From assembly GCF_009834515.1 (NCBI RefSeq), contig NZ_CP019426.1, forward strand, positions 6,403,501-6,467,500: 64,000 bases of DNA, given 5' to 3'. The DNA comes from Pseudomonas sp. R84. Its GTDB lineage: Bacteria; Pseudomonadota; Gammaproteobacteria; Pseudomonadales; Pseudomonadaceae. The notes under the pieces were generated by a model that was not told the DNA's origin, did no database searches, and saw nothing but the letters and a program-made list of their open reading frames with translations. The position numbers and the translations under genes are program-made. Positions within the stretch are counted from its first letter, which is position 1. Each line of letters opens with the position of its first letter. Positions 9,933 to 18,885 of this stretch are shown here, piece after piece.

Positions 9933-10862
9933 ATGACCCTCACAGAATTACGCTACATCGTTACCCTCGCCCAAGAGCAGCATTTCGGCCACGCCGCCGA
10001 ACGTTGCCACGTCAGCCAGCCGACCCTCTCGGTGGGCGTGAAAAAGCTTGAAGACGAACTCGGTGTGCTGATTTTCGAGCGCAGTAAAAGTGCCGTGCGC
10101 CTGACCCCGGTCGGCGAAGGCATCGTCGCCCAGGCGCAGAAAGTCCTCGAACAAGCGCAAGGCATCCGTGAACTGGCCCAAGCCGGCAAAAACCAGCTGA
10201 CCGCGCCGCTGAAAGTCGGCGCGATCTACACCGTCGGCCCGTACCTGTTCCCGCACCTGATTCCGCAGCTGCACCGGGTCGCCCCGCAGATGCCGTTGTA
10301 CATCGAAGAAAACTTCACCCACGTGCTGCGCGACAAACTGCGCAACGGCGAACTCGACGCGATCATCATCGCCCTGCCGTTCAACGAAGCCGACGTGCTG
10401 ACCCTGCCGCTGTACGACGAGCCGTTCTACGTCTTGATGCCGGCCCAGCACCCGTGGACGCAAAAAGAAACCATCGACGCCGGCCTGCTCAACGACAAGA
10501 GCCTGCTGCTGCTTGGCGAAGGCCACTGCTTCCGCGACCAAGTGCTGGAAGCCTGTCCGACCCTGACCAAGGGCAACGACGGCGCCAAGCACACCACGGT
10601 CGAATCCAGCTCGCTGGAAACCATCCGCCACATGGTCGCGTCCGGTCTGGGCATCTCGATCCTGCCGCTGTCGGCGGTCGACAGCCATCACTACGCCCCG
10701 GGCGTGATCGAAGTGCGCCCACTGTCGCCACCGGTGCCGTTCCGCACCGTCGCCATTGCCTGGCGCGCGAGCTTCCCACGGCCGAAAGCCATCGAGATCC
10801 TCGCCGACTCCATTCGCCTGTGTTCGGTGGCCAAGCCAGCGGCACCGGTTACGGCCGGTTAA
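9933..10862 (+). CDS. oxyR: Peroxide-sensing LysR-type regulator OxyR
   Basis: 309 residues. The LysR winged-helix N-terminus MTLTELRYIVTLAQEQHFGH is followed by the HVSQPTLSVGVKKLEDELG helix-turn-helix. The effector domain has the two redox cysteines of OxyR in GEGHCFRDQVLEAC (about residues 199 and 208), which distinguishes it from generic LysR proteins. It senses H2O2 and activates catalase and peroxidase genes. recG starts nine bases downstream, matching the oxyR-recG operon known in Pseudomonas. Confidence 0.95.
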   Translation: MTLTELRYIVTLAQEQHFGHAAERCHVSQPTLSVGVKKLEDELGVLIFERSKSAVRLTPVGEGIVAQAQKVLEQAQGIRELAQAGKNQLTAPLKVGAIYTVGPYLFPHLIPQLHRVAPQMPLYIEENFTHVLRDKLRNGELDAIIIALPFNEADVLTLPLYDEPFYVLMPAQHPWTQKETIDAGLLNDKSLLLLGEGHCFRDQVLEACPTLTKGNDGAKHTTVESSSLETIRHMVASGLGISILPLSAVDSHHYAPGVIEVRPLSPPVPFRTVAIAWRASFPRPKAIEILADSIRLCSVAKPAAPVTAG

Positions 10863-10871
10863 GCGAGCGTC

Positions 10872-12947
10872 ATGACGGAGCTGTCGCAAGTGTCGGTGAC
10901 GGCACTCAAGGGTGTCGGCGAAGCCATGGCCGAGAAACTGGCCAAGGTCGGTCTGGAGAATCTGCAGGACGTGCTGTTTCACCTGCCGCTGCGTTATCAG
11001 GATCGCACCCGCGTGGTGCCGATCGGTGCGCTGCGACCGGGGCAGGACGCCGTGGTCGAAGGCACCGTCAGCGGCGCCGACGTGGTCATGGGCCGCCGGC
11101 GCAGCCTCGTCGTGCGCTTGCAGGATGGTACCGGCGGTCTCAGCCTGCGCTTCTACCATTTCAGCAACGCACAGAAAGAAGGCCTCAAGCGCGGCACGCG
11201 GGTGCGCTGCTACGGCGAGGCCCGGCCCGGCGCGTCAGGACTGGAAATCTACCACCCGGAATACCGCGCCATTACCGGTGACGAACCGCCGCCAGTGGAT
11301 GAAACCCTGACCCCGGTCTACCCGCTCACCGAAGGTCTGACCCAAGCGCGCCTTCGTCAGTTGTGTATGCAGACGCTGACCATGCTCAAGCCAGACACCC
11401 TGCCCGACTGGCTGCCGACCGAACTGGCCCGCGACTACCAACTGGCGCCACTGGCCGATGCGATCCGCTACCTGCACAACCCCCCCGCCGATGCCGACGT
11501 CGACGAACTCGCCCTCGGCCATCACTGGGCCCAGCATCGCCTCGCCTTTGAAGAGCTGCTGACCCATCAACTGTCGCAACAACGTCTGCGCGAAAGCATG
11601 CGTTCGCTGCGCGCGCCAGCGATGCCGAAAGCCAAGAAGCTGCCGCCGAAATACTTGGCCAACCTTGGCTTCAACCCGACCGGCGCGCAACAGCGGGTCG
11701 GCAACGAAATCGCCTACGACCTGAGCCAACACGAGCCTATGCTGCGCCTGATTCAGGGCGACGTCGGCGCGGGTAAAACCGTGGTCGCAGCACTCGCGGC
11801 ATTGCAGGCGTTGGAGGCCGGGTATCAAGTCGCGCTGATGGCGCCGACCGAAATCCTTGCCGAACAGCACTTCATCACCTTCAAGCGTTGGCTCGAACCG
11901 CTGGGCATTGAAGTCGCATGGCTGGCCGGAAAGCTCAAGGGCAAGAACCGCGTCGCCGCGCTGGAACAGATCGCCAGCGGTACGCCGATGGTGGTCGGCA
12001 CCCACGCGCTGTTCCAGGACGAAGTGCAGTTCAAGAACCTCGCGCTGGTGATCATCGACGAGCAGCACCGCTTCGGCGTGCAGCAACGTCTGGCGCTGCG
12101 GCAGAAAGGCGTCGGCGGACGCATGTGCCCGCACCAACTGATCATGACCGCCACGCCGATTCCTCGAACACTGGCGATGAGCGCCTACGCCGACCTCGAC
12201 ACCTCGATCCTCGACGAACTCCCGCCCGGACGAACCCCGGTCAACACCGTGCTGGTCACCGACACCCGCCGCGTCGAAGTCATCGAACGCGTGCGCGGTG
12301 CCTGCGCCGAAGGGCGTCAGGCCTATTGGGTATGCACGCTGATCGAAGAGTCGGAAGAGCTCACCTGTCAGGCCGCCGAAACCACCTTCGAAGATCTCAC
12401 CCTCGCCCTCGGCGAACTGAAAGTCGGGTTGATCCACGGGCGCATGAAACCCGTCGAGAAGGCCGCCGTCATGGCCGAATTCAAGGCTGGCAACCTGCAA
12501 CTGCTGGTCGCCACCACAGTGATCGAAGTCGGCGTCGACGTACCCAACGCCAGCCTGATGATCATCGAAAACCCCGAACGCCTCGGCCTTGCGCAACTGC
12601 ACCAATTGCGTGGTCGCGTCGGTCGGGGCAGCGCCGCCAGCCACTGCGTGCTGCTCTACCATCCGCCGCTGTCGCAGATCGGTCGCCAGCGACTGGGCAT
12701 CATGCGCGAGACCAACGACGGTTTCGTCATCGCCGAAAAAGACCTCGAATTGCGCGGCCCCGGGGAAATGCTCGGCACCCGCCAGACCGGTCTGCTGCAA
12801 TTCAAAGTCGCCGACCTGATGCGCGACGCCGACCTGCTGCCCGCCGTCCGCGACGCCGCGCAAGCCTTGCTGGAACGCTGGCCAACCCACGTCAGCCCAT
12901 TACTCGATCGCTGGTTGCGCCACGGGCAGCAATACGGCCAAGTGTGA
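10872..12947 (+). CDS. recG: ATP-dependent DNA helicase RecG
   Basis: 691 residues, the normal RecG length. The N-terminal wedge (OB) domain spans about 50-150. The superfamily 2 helicase core has Walker A GDVGAGKT near 296-303, the Walker B DEQH box in IIDEQHRFG, the MTATPIPRTLAM motif and the motif VI region QLRGRVGRG. It regresses stalled replication forks and processes R-loops and recombination intermediates. It is cotranscribed with oxyR. Confidence 0.96.
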   Translation: MTELSQVSVTALKGVGEAMAEKLAKVGLENLQDVLFHLPLRYQDRTRVVPIGALRPGQDAVVEGTVSGADVVMGRRRSLVVRLQDGTGGLSLRFYHFSNAQKEGLKRGTRVRCYGEARPGASGLEIYHPEYRAITGDEPPPVDETLTPVYPLTEGLTQARLRQLCMQTLTMLKPDTLPDWLPTELARDYQLAPLADAIRYLHNPPADADVDELALGHHWAQHRLAFEELLTHQLSQQRLRESMRSLRAPAMPKAKKLPPKYLANLGFNPTGAQQRVGNEIAYDLSQHEPMLRLIQGDVGAGKTVVAALAALQALEAGYQVALMAPTEILAEQHFITFKRWLEPLGIEVAWLAGKLKGKNRVAALEQIASGTPMVVGTHALFQDEVQFKNLALVIIDEQHRFGVQQRLALRQKGVGGRMCPHQLIMTATPIPRTLAMSAYADLDTSILDELPPGRTPVNTVLVTDTRRVEVIERVRGACAEGRQAYWVCTLIEESEELTCQAAETTFEDLTLALGELKVGLIHGRMKPVEKAAVMAEFKAGNLQLLVATTVIEVGVDVPNASLMIIENPERLGLAQLHQLRGRVGRGSAASHCVLLYHPPLSQIGRQRLGIMRETNDGFVIAEKDLELRGPGEMLGTRQTGLLQFKVADLMRDADLLPAVRDAAQALLERWPTHVSPLLDRWLRHGQQYGQV

Positions 12948-13026
12948 GCACCGTCGCAGTTTCTGACAGATCGTTCTGACCAAGCTGGTTATACTCCTGC
13001 CATTGTTTCAAAAACGGATACAGATC

Positions 13027-14427
13027 ATGACCGAAGCCGCTCTCGCCCCCGAATCCCCGCACGCGCCGTCTGTCATTCGGCTGCTGCTAGGCAAGCTGGG
13101 CATCGCCTACGAAGAAGTGCTCGACCACTACGGCCTCAATGCCTCGCGCAAGGTACAAGCCGTGTTGCTGGACGACTCCGTCGGCGCGCTGATGGTGCTG
13201 TTTCCGCAGAGCCAACTGCTCGACCTCAATCGCCTCGCCGAACTCACCGGCCGGCGTCTGACTGCCGTCTCGACCGAGCGTCTGGAAAAGATGCTCGGCA
13301 AACACAGCCTGAGCCTGCTGCCAGGCCTGCCGGCGCTGACCAGTTCGCCGTGCCTCTACGAAGAAAGCCTGCTGCGTGAGCCGAAGTTGCTGATCAACTC
13401 CGGTGAGCCGGGCCTGCTGCTGGAAATCGCCAGCGAAGACTTCAAGACCATGCTGACCAAGGCCAGCGCCGCCAATTTCGGCGAAGCGCTGAGCAGTATC
13501 CGCCCGAACCTCGATCGCCCGGACGATGACCGCGAGGAAATCACCCAGGCCGTACAGGCGTTCACAGCGCGGCGCATTCAGCAACGGCTGGAAGCGACCA
13601 TCGAGATTCCGCCGCTGGCCGAGACTGCGCAAAAAATCATCAAACTGCGCGTCGACCCCAACGCCACCATCGACGACATCACCGGCGTGGTCGAAACCGA
13701 CCCGGCGCTGGCCGCACAAGTGGTGAGCTGGGCGGCGTCGCCGTACTACGCGTCGCCGGGCAAGATCCGTTCGGTGGAAGACGCGATCGTTCGCGTGCTC
13801 GGTTTTGATCTGGTGATCAACCTCGCGCTGGGCCTGGCCCTCGGCAAGACCCTGAGCCTGCCCAAAGACCACCCGCAACACACCACGCCGTACTGGCAGC
13901 AGTCGATCTACACCGCCGCCGTCATCGAAGGCCTGACCCGCGCCATGCCGCGCGCCCAGCGCCCGGAAGCCGGCCTGACGTATCTGGCCGGTCTGCTGCA
14001 CAACTTCGGTTACCTGCTGCTGGCCCACGTGTTTCCGCCGCACTTCTCGCTGATCTGCCGCCACTTGGAGGTCAACCCGCACCTGTGCCACAGCTACATC
14101 GAGCAACACCTGCTCGGTATCAGCCGCGAACAGATCGGCTCGTGGCTGATGCGCTACTGGGACATGCCCGACGAACTGGCCACCGCCCTGCGCTTCCAGC
14201 ACGACCCAAGCTACGATGGCGCCTACGCCGAATACCCGAACCTCGTCTGCCTGGCCGTGCGCCTGCTGCGTGGACGCGGGATTGGCTCTGGACCGGATGA
14301 AGATATTCCGGATGCGCTGCTCGAACGCGTCGGCCTGACTCGCGACAAAGCCAATGACGTCGTCAGCAAAGTGCTTGAGGCCGAGGTGTTATTGCGCGAA
14401 CTGGCTTCGCAGTTCAGCCAGGCCTGA
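13027..14427 (+). CDS. YbaK-like / HDOD domain fusion protein
   Basis: 466 residues. The N-terminal part (about 10-150) resembles aminoacyl-tRNA deacylase (YbaK/ProX) domains: IRLLLGKLGIAYEEVLDHYG, then a LAELTGRRLTAVSTERLEKM segment. The C-terminal part (about 185-430) is an HDOD domain with the IPPLAETAQKIIKLRVDP opening. HDOD domains are HD-superfamily proteins mostly without catalytic metals and act in signalling. The ATG at 13027 fits better than a TTG 24 bases upstream. It lies downstream of recG with its own spacer. The exact role is unknown. Confidence 0.8.
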   Translation: MTEAALAPESPHAPSVIRLLLGKLGIAYEEVLDHYGLNASRKVQAVLLDDSVGALMVLFPQSQLLDLNRLAELTGRRLTAVSTERLEKMLGKHSLSLLPGLPALTSSPCLYEESLLREPKLLINSGEPGLLLEIASEDFKTMLTKASAANFGEALSSIRPNLDRPDDDREEITQAVQAFTARRIQQRLEATIEIPPLAETAQKIIKLRVDPNATIDDITGVVETDPALAAQVVSWAASPYYASPGKIRSVEDAIVRVLGFDLVINLALGLALGKTLSLPKDHPQHTTPYWQQSIYTAAVIEGLTRAMPRAQRPEAGLTYLAGLLHNFGYLLLAHVFPPHFSLICRHLEVNPHLCHSYIEQHLLGISREQIGSWLMRYWDMPDELATALRFQHDPSYDGAYAEYPNLVCLAVRLLRGRGIGSGPDEDIPDALLERVGLTRDKANDVVSKVLEAEVLLRELASQFSQA

Positions 14428-14434
14428 ATGCAAA

Positions 14435-14473
14435 GCGGGCAAGCGACCTCCCGTTGGAGCGACGCTTGCCCGC
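14435..14473. terminator. Bidirectional hairpin between convergent genes
   Basis: Perfect 11-base arms GCGGGCAAGCG (14435-14445) and its complement (14463-14473) lie between the convergent HDOD and delta-60 genes. It probably ends both transcripts, although no long T-run follows. Confidence 0.6.
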
Positions 14474-14491
14474 GATGGGCCAACCTGCGGC

Positions 14492-17104
14492 TTAAGCCGA
14501 CTTATCCAGGTAACGGATCACCCAGCCTTTATCGTACCCAGAGTCGGTGAAATACACTCCGCCCACCACGATACGCCCATCGACCATTACCGCCATGCCG
14601 TGGGGGTATTCGAAACCCTCGCTTTCATTGAAAACGGTAAATCCCGAACCAAAGAAAGAGGCGTCTGGAGAACCATCCGCCAGAAAGCGTGCGGTGACCG
14701 CGCTGAGATTCTCATCAAGCGCCCCAGTGCCACTGCTACCGCAAACGATGACTGAACCGTCCGTACGCGGCACGCAATGCAACCATCTGACGCCTTGGGG
14801 GACAGGTGAAGAAATCAGTGGTTGACCACCATTGAACACCTGATTGTAGGAGCCGCTGAAATTGAGCACCGCAATCAAGCCATGAGAAACGTTCTTCACC
14901 GCCGCACCACCGGCCACAACGATTTTGTCGTCGACTATTGCCGCAACGTCCAGGCTGATCCATTGATCGTGGGGCACGTCCACAACTCCGTTGATGCCAA
15001 AGCCTGTGTCAATCTTGCCCGTAGCGTCGAAACGAGTAACGAAGGCGCCATGCGCACTCACCGCAAAGTAATTGCCGCAGATCACCACGGCGCCGTCAGC
15101 CTGGGTCGCGGCCGCTTGCGCAACGATGTCCGAAGGCGAAATCTCTGCAAGCTCTACGAACGCAAAGCCCGTGCCGTTGAAGGTCGTATCGGGTGAGCCA
15201 TTCGGCTCGAACCTCAGAACGATACCTTTTGTCCGGCCGGAAGCATCCTCAACGGTACTGACCACGACGATTTTTTCGTCCAGTTGTTGCGCGACCAGCC
15301 CTGCTGCGCCAGCCCCTGCGGCACCGCTGGAAGACTTTTGCGCCAACGCGGTATATGCGTCTCCTCCCATCTTCTCGAAGGGAATGTAAAGCACACCTTG
15401 TTCCCCGAAAGACGTTTGCGGTTGTCCGTCCTCGCGCTGTCTGACCAGCACCAGGCCCGTCGAGTAATTCGAGCCTTCTGCCGTGTACTGAGCACGAACC
15501 AGCCAACCGCCATCGCTCAGCGGTGTAAACCCGAGGATCCGGCTCATGTAAAAACTTTCTTTCAGCCTGATCTCGACGTAGCCAGAGTCTTCCCCACCGA
15601 AAGCTGTGTCGAGAGCGCCGTTTTCGAGCAGACGAACGATCCGCGTGGGCGCACCCTCCGTCGAGAGGCGGACGGCAACCAACAGTTTATTTTGCGGTAG
15701 CGCCAGCAACGCCCTCACGTCATATCCCGAGAACCCGAGGAAGGGAAATCTGAGGATGCCATCTTCGCCAAAGGTCGGATCGTTATTTAAAGACGGTGTG
15801 CCCGCCAGATAGCGCACGAAATGCCCAGGGATTCTGGAAGGATCGGCATAGACGGAGAGCTCGATGCACACCACGATCCGACTGTCCTCCATGACGGCCA
15901 CACCTCGCGCAAAGGCTGCCCCTGCGCTGTCTTCAAACAGCGCATGCCCCGTACCGTTGAAAGCCGTATCCGGTTTTCCATTAGCAAGAAAACGCGCCGT
16001 CACCATGGCTGATTCACCGTGACCGACAACAACGATCGAACCACCCACCTGCGAGGCATGCGTCCACGCCAACCCTTTCAGTAACGGCGAAAACAGCGGC
16101 TTGCCGCCATTGAACACAAGGTTTGCCGCGCCGCTGGTCGTGAACGCAGCGATCAACCCACCTTCAAGGCCACTACGCAAGGCTCGGCCCGCGACGATAA
16201 TCCTGCCATCGCCTTCACGTACCGAAATCGATTGCAGAAAACTCTCGCCTTCGTCGTCGGGAATCAACACGGCCAGGCCGTTGTTGAATTGACTGTCCAG
16301 CGCGCCGCTTGCGTCCAGACGCGCCAGAAAAACCCCGCGGACTCCCGATCCGTCCCGGTATGAGCCGCAGACCAGCACCTTGCCATCGGCTTGAACGGCG
16401 ATGCCGTGGGCGGTACTCGATGTAGCGATCTCCGGAATCACATAGCCCGAACCGTTGAATGATTGATCGAGTGACCCATCCGCTTGCAGACGTATCACAA
16501 CATTTACTGGCAGTGGCGCCTCATCAAAAAATACGGAATGGAGCAGGACGATTTTGTCGCCCACTAGCAGGGCCACTGACCGCGATCGAGGGTGCGAAGT
16601 CTCAGAGGAGCGGGTGTTCGGGGGACTTGCCTTGCGCGGCGCGTTAGCGGGTTCGGGATTGCCGTAGTAGGAGATATACCGCATCCCGTTGGTGCCGAAC
16701 GCTTCGTTCAGTTCACCGGTATTTTTCAGGCGGACCAATGCCAGGCCAACGTCATTGGAGGTAGTCGAGTAATACTGAAGGTGTATCAGCCAACCATCAT
16801 CCTCAAGCGCATCGAGACCGGATACATAGCTGATCCGAGCACCTTGCAACGCTATTTCAACGAAACCTCTGCGCGCTGCACCGAAGGTCTCGTCCAGCGA
16901 ACCGTCTTCATTCAGCATCGCAATGGCAACCGGAGCATTCGCGCCCGTTAAAGGTATCGCAACGAGTAATTTTGCATCGGGGAGCGCCAAGACTGCCGCC
17001 GCTTCGTCGCCCGCGATACCGGATATCGGTAAGGTCAACACGCCATCCTGATCAAATGTCGGATCGAGAGACCTAGGGATCGAAATACTCTGTGTCTGCG
17101 TCAT
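14492..17104 (-). CDS. Delta-60 repeat protein with duplicated halves
   Basis: 870 residues. It carries recurrent LDxTFG/LDxxFNGxG units spaced about 55-65 residues apart (SLDPTFDQDG, SLDETFGAAR, ELNEAFGTNG, SLDQSFNGSG, ALDSQFNNG, KPDTAFNGTG and so on), the hallmark of delta-60 repeats, which build beta-propeller-like blades. The protein is an internal duplication: residues about 10-430 match about 445-868 block by block. No signal peptide is visible, and the N-terminus MTQTQSISIPRSLDPTFDQD is direct. Such proteins are found in Pseudomonas but have no assigned function; binding or surface display is possible. Confidence 0.8.
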   Translation of the reverse strand: MTQTQSISIPRSLDPTFDQDGVLTLPISGIAGDEAAAVLALPDAKLLVAIPLTGANAPVAIAMLNEDGSLDETFGAARRGFVEIALQGARISYVSGLDALEDDGWLIHLQYYSTTSNDVGLALVRLKNTGELNEAFGTNGMRYISYYGNPEPANAPRKASPPNTRSSETSHPRSRSVALLVGDKIVLLHSVFFDEAPLPVNVVIRLQADGSLDQSFNGSGYVIPEIATSSTAHGIAVQADGKVLVCGSYRDGSGVRGVFLARLDASGALDSQFNNGLAVLIPDDEGESFLQSISVREGDGRIIVAGRALRSGLEGGLIAAFTTSGAANLVFNGGKPLFSPLLKGLAWTHASQVGGSIVVVGHGESAMVTARFLANGKPDTAFNGTGHALFEDSAGAAFARGVAVMEDSRIVVCIELSVYADPSRIPGHFVRYLAGTPSLNNDPTFGEDGILRFPFLGFSGYDVRALLALPQNKLLVAVRLSTEGAPTRIVRLLENGALDTAFGGEDSGYVEIRLKESFYMSRILGFTPLSDGGWLVRAQYTAEGSNYSTGLVLVRQREDGQPQTSFGEQGVLYIPFEKMGGDAYTALAQKSSSGAAGAGAAGLVAQQLDEKIVVVSTVEDASGRTKGIVLRFEPNGSPDTTFNGTGFAFVELAEISPSDIVAQAAATQADGAVVICGNYFAVSAHGAFVTRFDATGKIDTGFGINGVVDVPHDQWISLDVAAIVDDKIVVAGGAAVKNVSHGLIAVLNFSGSYNQVFNGGQPLISSPVPQGVRWLHCVPRTDGSVIVCGSSGTGALDENLSAVTARFLADGSPDASFFGSGFTVFNESEGFEYPHGMAVMVDGRIVVGGVYFTDSGYDKGWVIRYLDKSA

Positions 17105-17296
17105 GAGCTTGTTCCATCAAGTCGGTGAAGTCCCTTAACGCCGGAACTGGAACTTGAGTAGAGCATCGCGACGGTACACAAAACACCTGATAGAAATGAC
17201 AGTCCGACCGTCTTTGCGAGCCGAAATAATGGCCTTACAAGACAAGCGCACCGTTATTCAGTGCGCGTGCATGGGTTTGTTCAAGCCAGCGACTTC

Positions 17297-17680
17297 TTAA
17301 GCTTTAGCCTTCGCCTTTCTTGGTTTCAAATACTTCATCAACCCTTGAAACCACATCACCAGCGCCGGATTACCCTTGAGCTGGATCGACTTGTCCTGAA
17401 TCCCCTGCATAAACGCCAACTGCTTGTTCTTCGCTTGCATCGTGGCAAAGCCATAACCGGCATCTTTAAACGCAATCGCAAACGCCGGCTCCGCCACCAC
17501 GCCAGACTTGCTGGTGATGCGCTGATCCTTGACCACGAAATGCCGCGCCACTTTCCCGTCCAGCGTCTGCAGCTGAAACACCAGATCCTTGTCACCCAAC
17601 TGCTGCTGGAACGCAGGATTTGTCCGGCTGGCCTTACCCATCAACAAACCCATCATCCACAGAAGAAAACGAAATTTCAT
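17297..17680 (-). CDS. Small SCP2-like protein, function unknown
   Basis: 127 residues from the ATG at 17680, beginning MKFRFLLWMMGLLMGKASRT. The body (DLVFQLQTLDGKVARHFVVK, then FAIAFKDAGYGFATMQAKNK, then LKGNPALVMWFQGLMKYLKP) has the layout of SCP2 sterol-carrier folds, with the closing 'KGNPALVMWFQGLMKYL' helix. The hydrophobic N-terminus may be a membrane anchor rather than a cleaved signal. A longer frame reading up to 17932 runs through a REP fragment and is not credible. It is a single-gene unit. Confidence 0.65.
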   Translation of the reverse strand: MKFRFLLWMMGLLMGKASRTNPAFQQQLGDKDLVFQLQTLDGKVARHFVVKDQRITSKSGVVAEPAFAIAFKDAGYGFATMQAKNKQLAFMQGIQDKSIQLKGNPALVMWFQGLMKYLKPRKAKAKA

Positions 17681-17847
17681 GCGCACAGCCTCAAAAGGGA
17701 AAATGAACGGCCGGGGCAGTGTAAGGGATTCGGACGATAACGCCAGTATCTGACGCTGTTGGAAGAGGATGCAGACCATTTCCCGCACGATGACTACCAA
17801 GTCACGATTCCGCAGGCAACGTCCTACACCTGTTGAAACACATCCCT

Positions 17848-17876
17848 GTAGGAGCTGGCGAAGCCTGCGATCTTTT
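17848..17876 (+). repeat. Solitary REP half-unit
   Basis: A diverged copy of the GTAGGAGCTG...GCCTGCGATCTTTT unit seen after tonB, without its inverted partner. It lies upstream of the SCP2-like gene. Confidence 0.55.
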
Positions 17877-17972
17877 GATCTTCCGCCCCGCGAATCGATG
17901 GGAAATTTCCTGCAAAGTGCGGGGCTGTCCATGAACTAGGCGAGTTGGCTGGCTATCGATAGGCTCTGTGTG

Positions 17973-18190
17973 TCGCCGCAGATTGGCGATACGGACGTGC
18001 AAGTCCGGTGGGAGTACACATTGGTTATGGCAATTCGCCGAGCGTTTTCCTATGCTCGCGGATCGTTATGGCAGCTGTGTATGGGAGACCTTCGGGTCTG
18101 CCGGGTTACTCCACCGGTCTTGCACACCTATGCACAGCTGCCACCACTTTCGAAGTGCGAGCGAAACGGTGTCGGCTCCTTAAACTGGAG
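17973..18190 (+). ncRNA. Highly structured 5' leader RNA of the DUF6124 gene
   Basis: The 220 bases before the DUF6124 start fold into a series of perfect short stems. TCGCC/GGCGA is at 17973-17977 with 17985-17989. CGGAC/GTCCG is at 17992-17996 with 18003-18007. CGAGC/GCTCG is at 18039-18043 with 18054-18058. An 11-base-pair closing stem TGGCAGCTGTG/CACAGCTGCCA is at 18069-18079 with 18133-18143; it encloses an AGACC-TTCG-GGTCT tetraloop hairpin (18086-18099) and a CCGG/CCGG hairpin. CACTT/AAGTG lies at 18145-18157. A last hairpin pairs CTCC (18176-18179) with the GGAG ribosome site (18187-18190). All three forward frames are open across it, but none looks protein-like. It may be a riboregulatory leader, possibly related to phage C4-type RNAs; that link is a guess. 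Confidence 0.6.
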
Positions 18191-18199
18191 TAAGACCGA

Positions 18200-18571
18200 A
18201 TGATCAAACCAACACCCAATCCCCCAGAATCCCCAGACGTTTCGCCCTACGAAACCCTGGAATCAAAGAAATTCCACGAAGCCGCCGAGCGCGCCCTCGA
18301 CCACCATTTCAAACCAGCCGTCGAACCACATCCCAAACGCGAGAACGGCCTCTTCAAACTCTCCCCCGGCACCGACGCCGAAGCCCTCATGGCCAACGCC
18401 TCCGAAGACCTCCTGTCCATCAGCGTCATCGCCTGCGACCTCGCCGACGACCTCCACGGCTCCCGCCGCTCGGTGGCACTGGCCCTGAGCAGAATGGCGG
18501 ACGGGGTGAGATTGATGGTGGAAGGGACACTCGACCAGATTGAAGTGCGAAGCGTGGCGGCCAAGCCGTAG
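18200..18571 (+). CDS. DUF6124 family protein
   Basis: 123 residues beginning MIKPTPNPPESPDVSPYETL. The C-terminal block LMANASEDLLSISVIACDLA and RRSVALALSRMADGVRLMVE matches the small DUF6124 (formerly DUF3077-like) proteins that occur in many copies in fluorescent pseudomonads. It is cytoplasmic and helical, with no signal peptide and no known function. Its ribosome site GGAG (18187) is paired inside a leader hairpin. Two further remnants of the same gene family lie in this window, at 19567-19638 (3' end) and 30476-30844 (5' truncated). Confidence 0.75.
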   Translation: MIKPTPNPPESPDVSPYETLESKKFHEAAERALDHHFKPAVEPHPKRENGLFKLSPGTDAEALMANASEDLLSISVIACDLADDLHGSRRSVALALSRMADGVRLMVEGTLDQIEVRSVAAKP

Positions 18572-18614
18572 CGAGATTTGCGGATGAAAAAAGGGGACGT
18601 TAAGTCCCCTTTCT
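18565..18614 (+). repeat. Direct repeat copy 1 (DUF6124 3' end plus terminator)
   Basis: 50 bases, starting GCCGTAGCGAGATTTGCGGA and including the terminator. They are identical to 19589-19638 except for one base. The two copies bracket the GNAT/53-residue cassette in the same orientation. Confidence 0.85.
18586..18614 (+). terminator. Terminator of the DUF6124 gene
   Basis: A perfect GGGGAC/GTCCCC stem with a GTTAA loop is flanked by an A-run and a T-run, 15 bases after the stop codon. It is part of a 50-base segment repeated with one mismatch at 19589-19638. Confidence 0.8.
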
Positions 18615-18640
18615 GCAACTACCTGTAAAAACCCAGACAC

Positions 18641-18670
18641 AAAAAAACTGCCAATCACGGCAGCTTTTTT
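18641..18670. terminator. Bidirectional terminator
   Basis: CTGCC (18648-18652) pairs with GGCAG (18659-18663), flanked by seven A and six T. It lies between the convergent DUF6124 and 53-residue genes and should work in both directions. Confidence 0.75.
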
Positions 18671-18686
18671 GAGAATCCGAAAACCT

Positions 18687-18848
18687 TCAGCCGGCCAGTC
18701 GACCGACAGGCTCGAAGTCACTGCCATTGGACAGAGCAACATCCAGAAAGCGGCTGCGCTTACCAGAGCGATTGGCCAAAACTTCGCGAGCTTCAGCCTG
18801 GAACCGAGCAGCCATCATAGGCTTGGGTTCATGTTTGGACTTTTTCAT
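18687..18848 (-). CDS. Small basic protein (53 residues)
   Basis: Begins MKKSKHEPKPMMAARFQAEA and ends DFEPVGRLAG. It is very basic in the first two thirds, with no signal peptide. The ATG at 18848 has GAGG eight bases upstream; a longer in-frame reading to 18932 overlaps the GNAT gene end and is not needed. It starts 37 bases after the GNAT stop on the same strand, so the two probably form one unit. I do not recognise the family. It could be a partner of the acetyltransferase, but nothing in it resembles a ribbon-helix-helix antitoxin. Confidence 0.55.
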   Translation of the reverse strand: MKKSKHEPKPMMAARFQAEAREVLANRSGKRSRFLDVALSNGSDFEPVGRLAG

Positions 18849-18885
18849 GGAAACCTCTCGGGTCTCGAAATTTGACTGGATAGTA

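Noticed and set aside
17968..18203. Three overlapping open frames upstream of DUF6124 as small proteins
   Set aside because: All three frames are open together and the sequence is dominated by perfect stems. I call it RNA rather than protein, though one frame could be a leader peptide.
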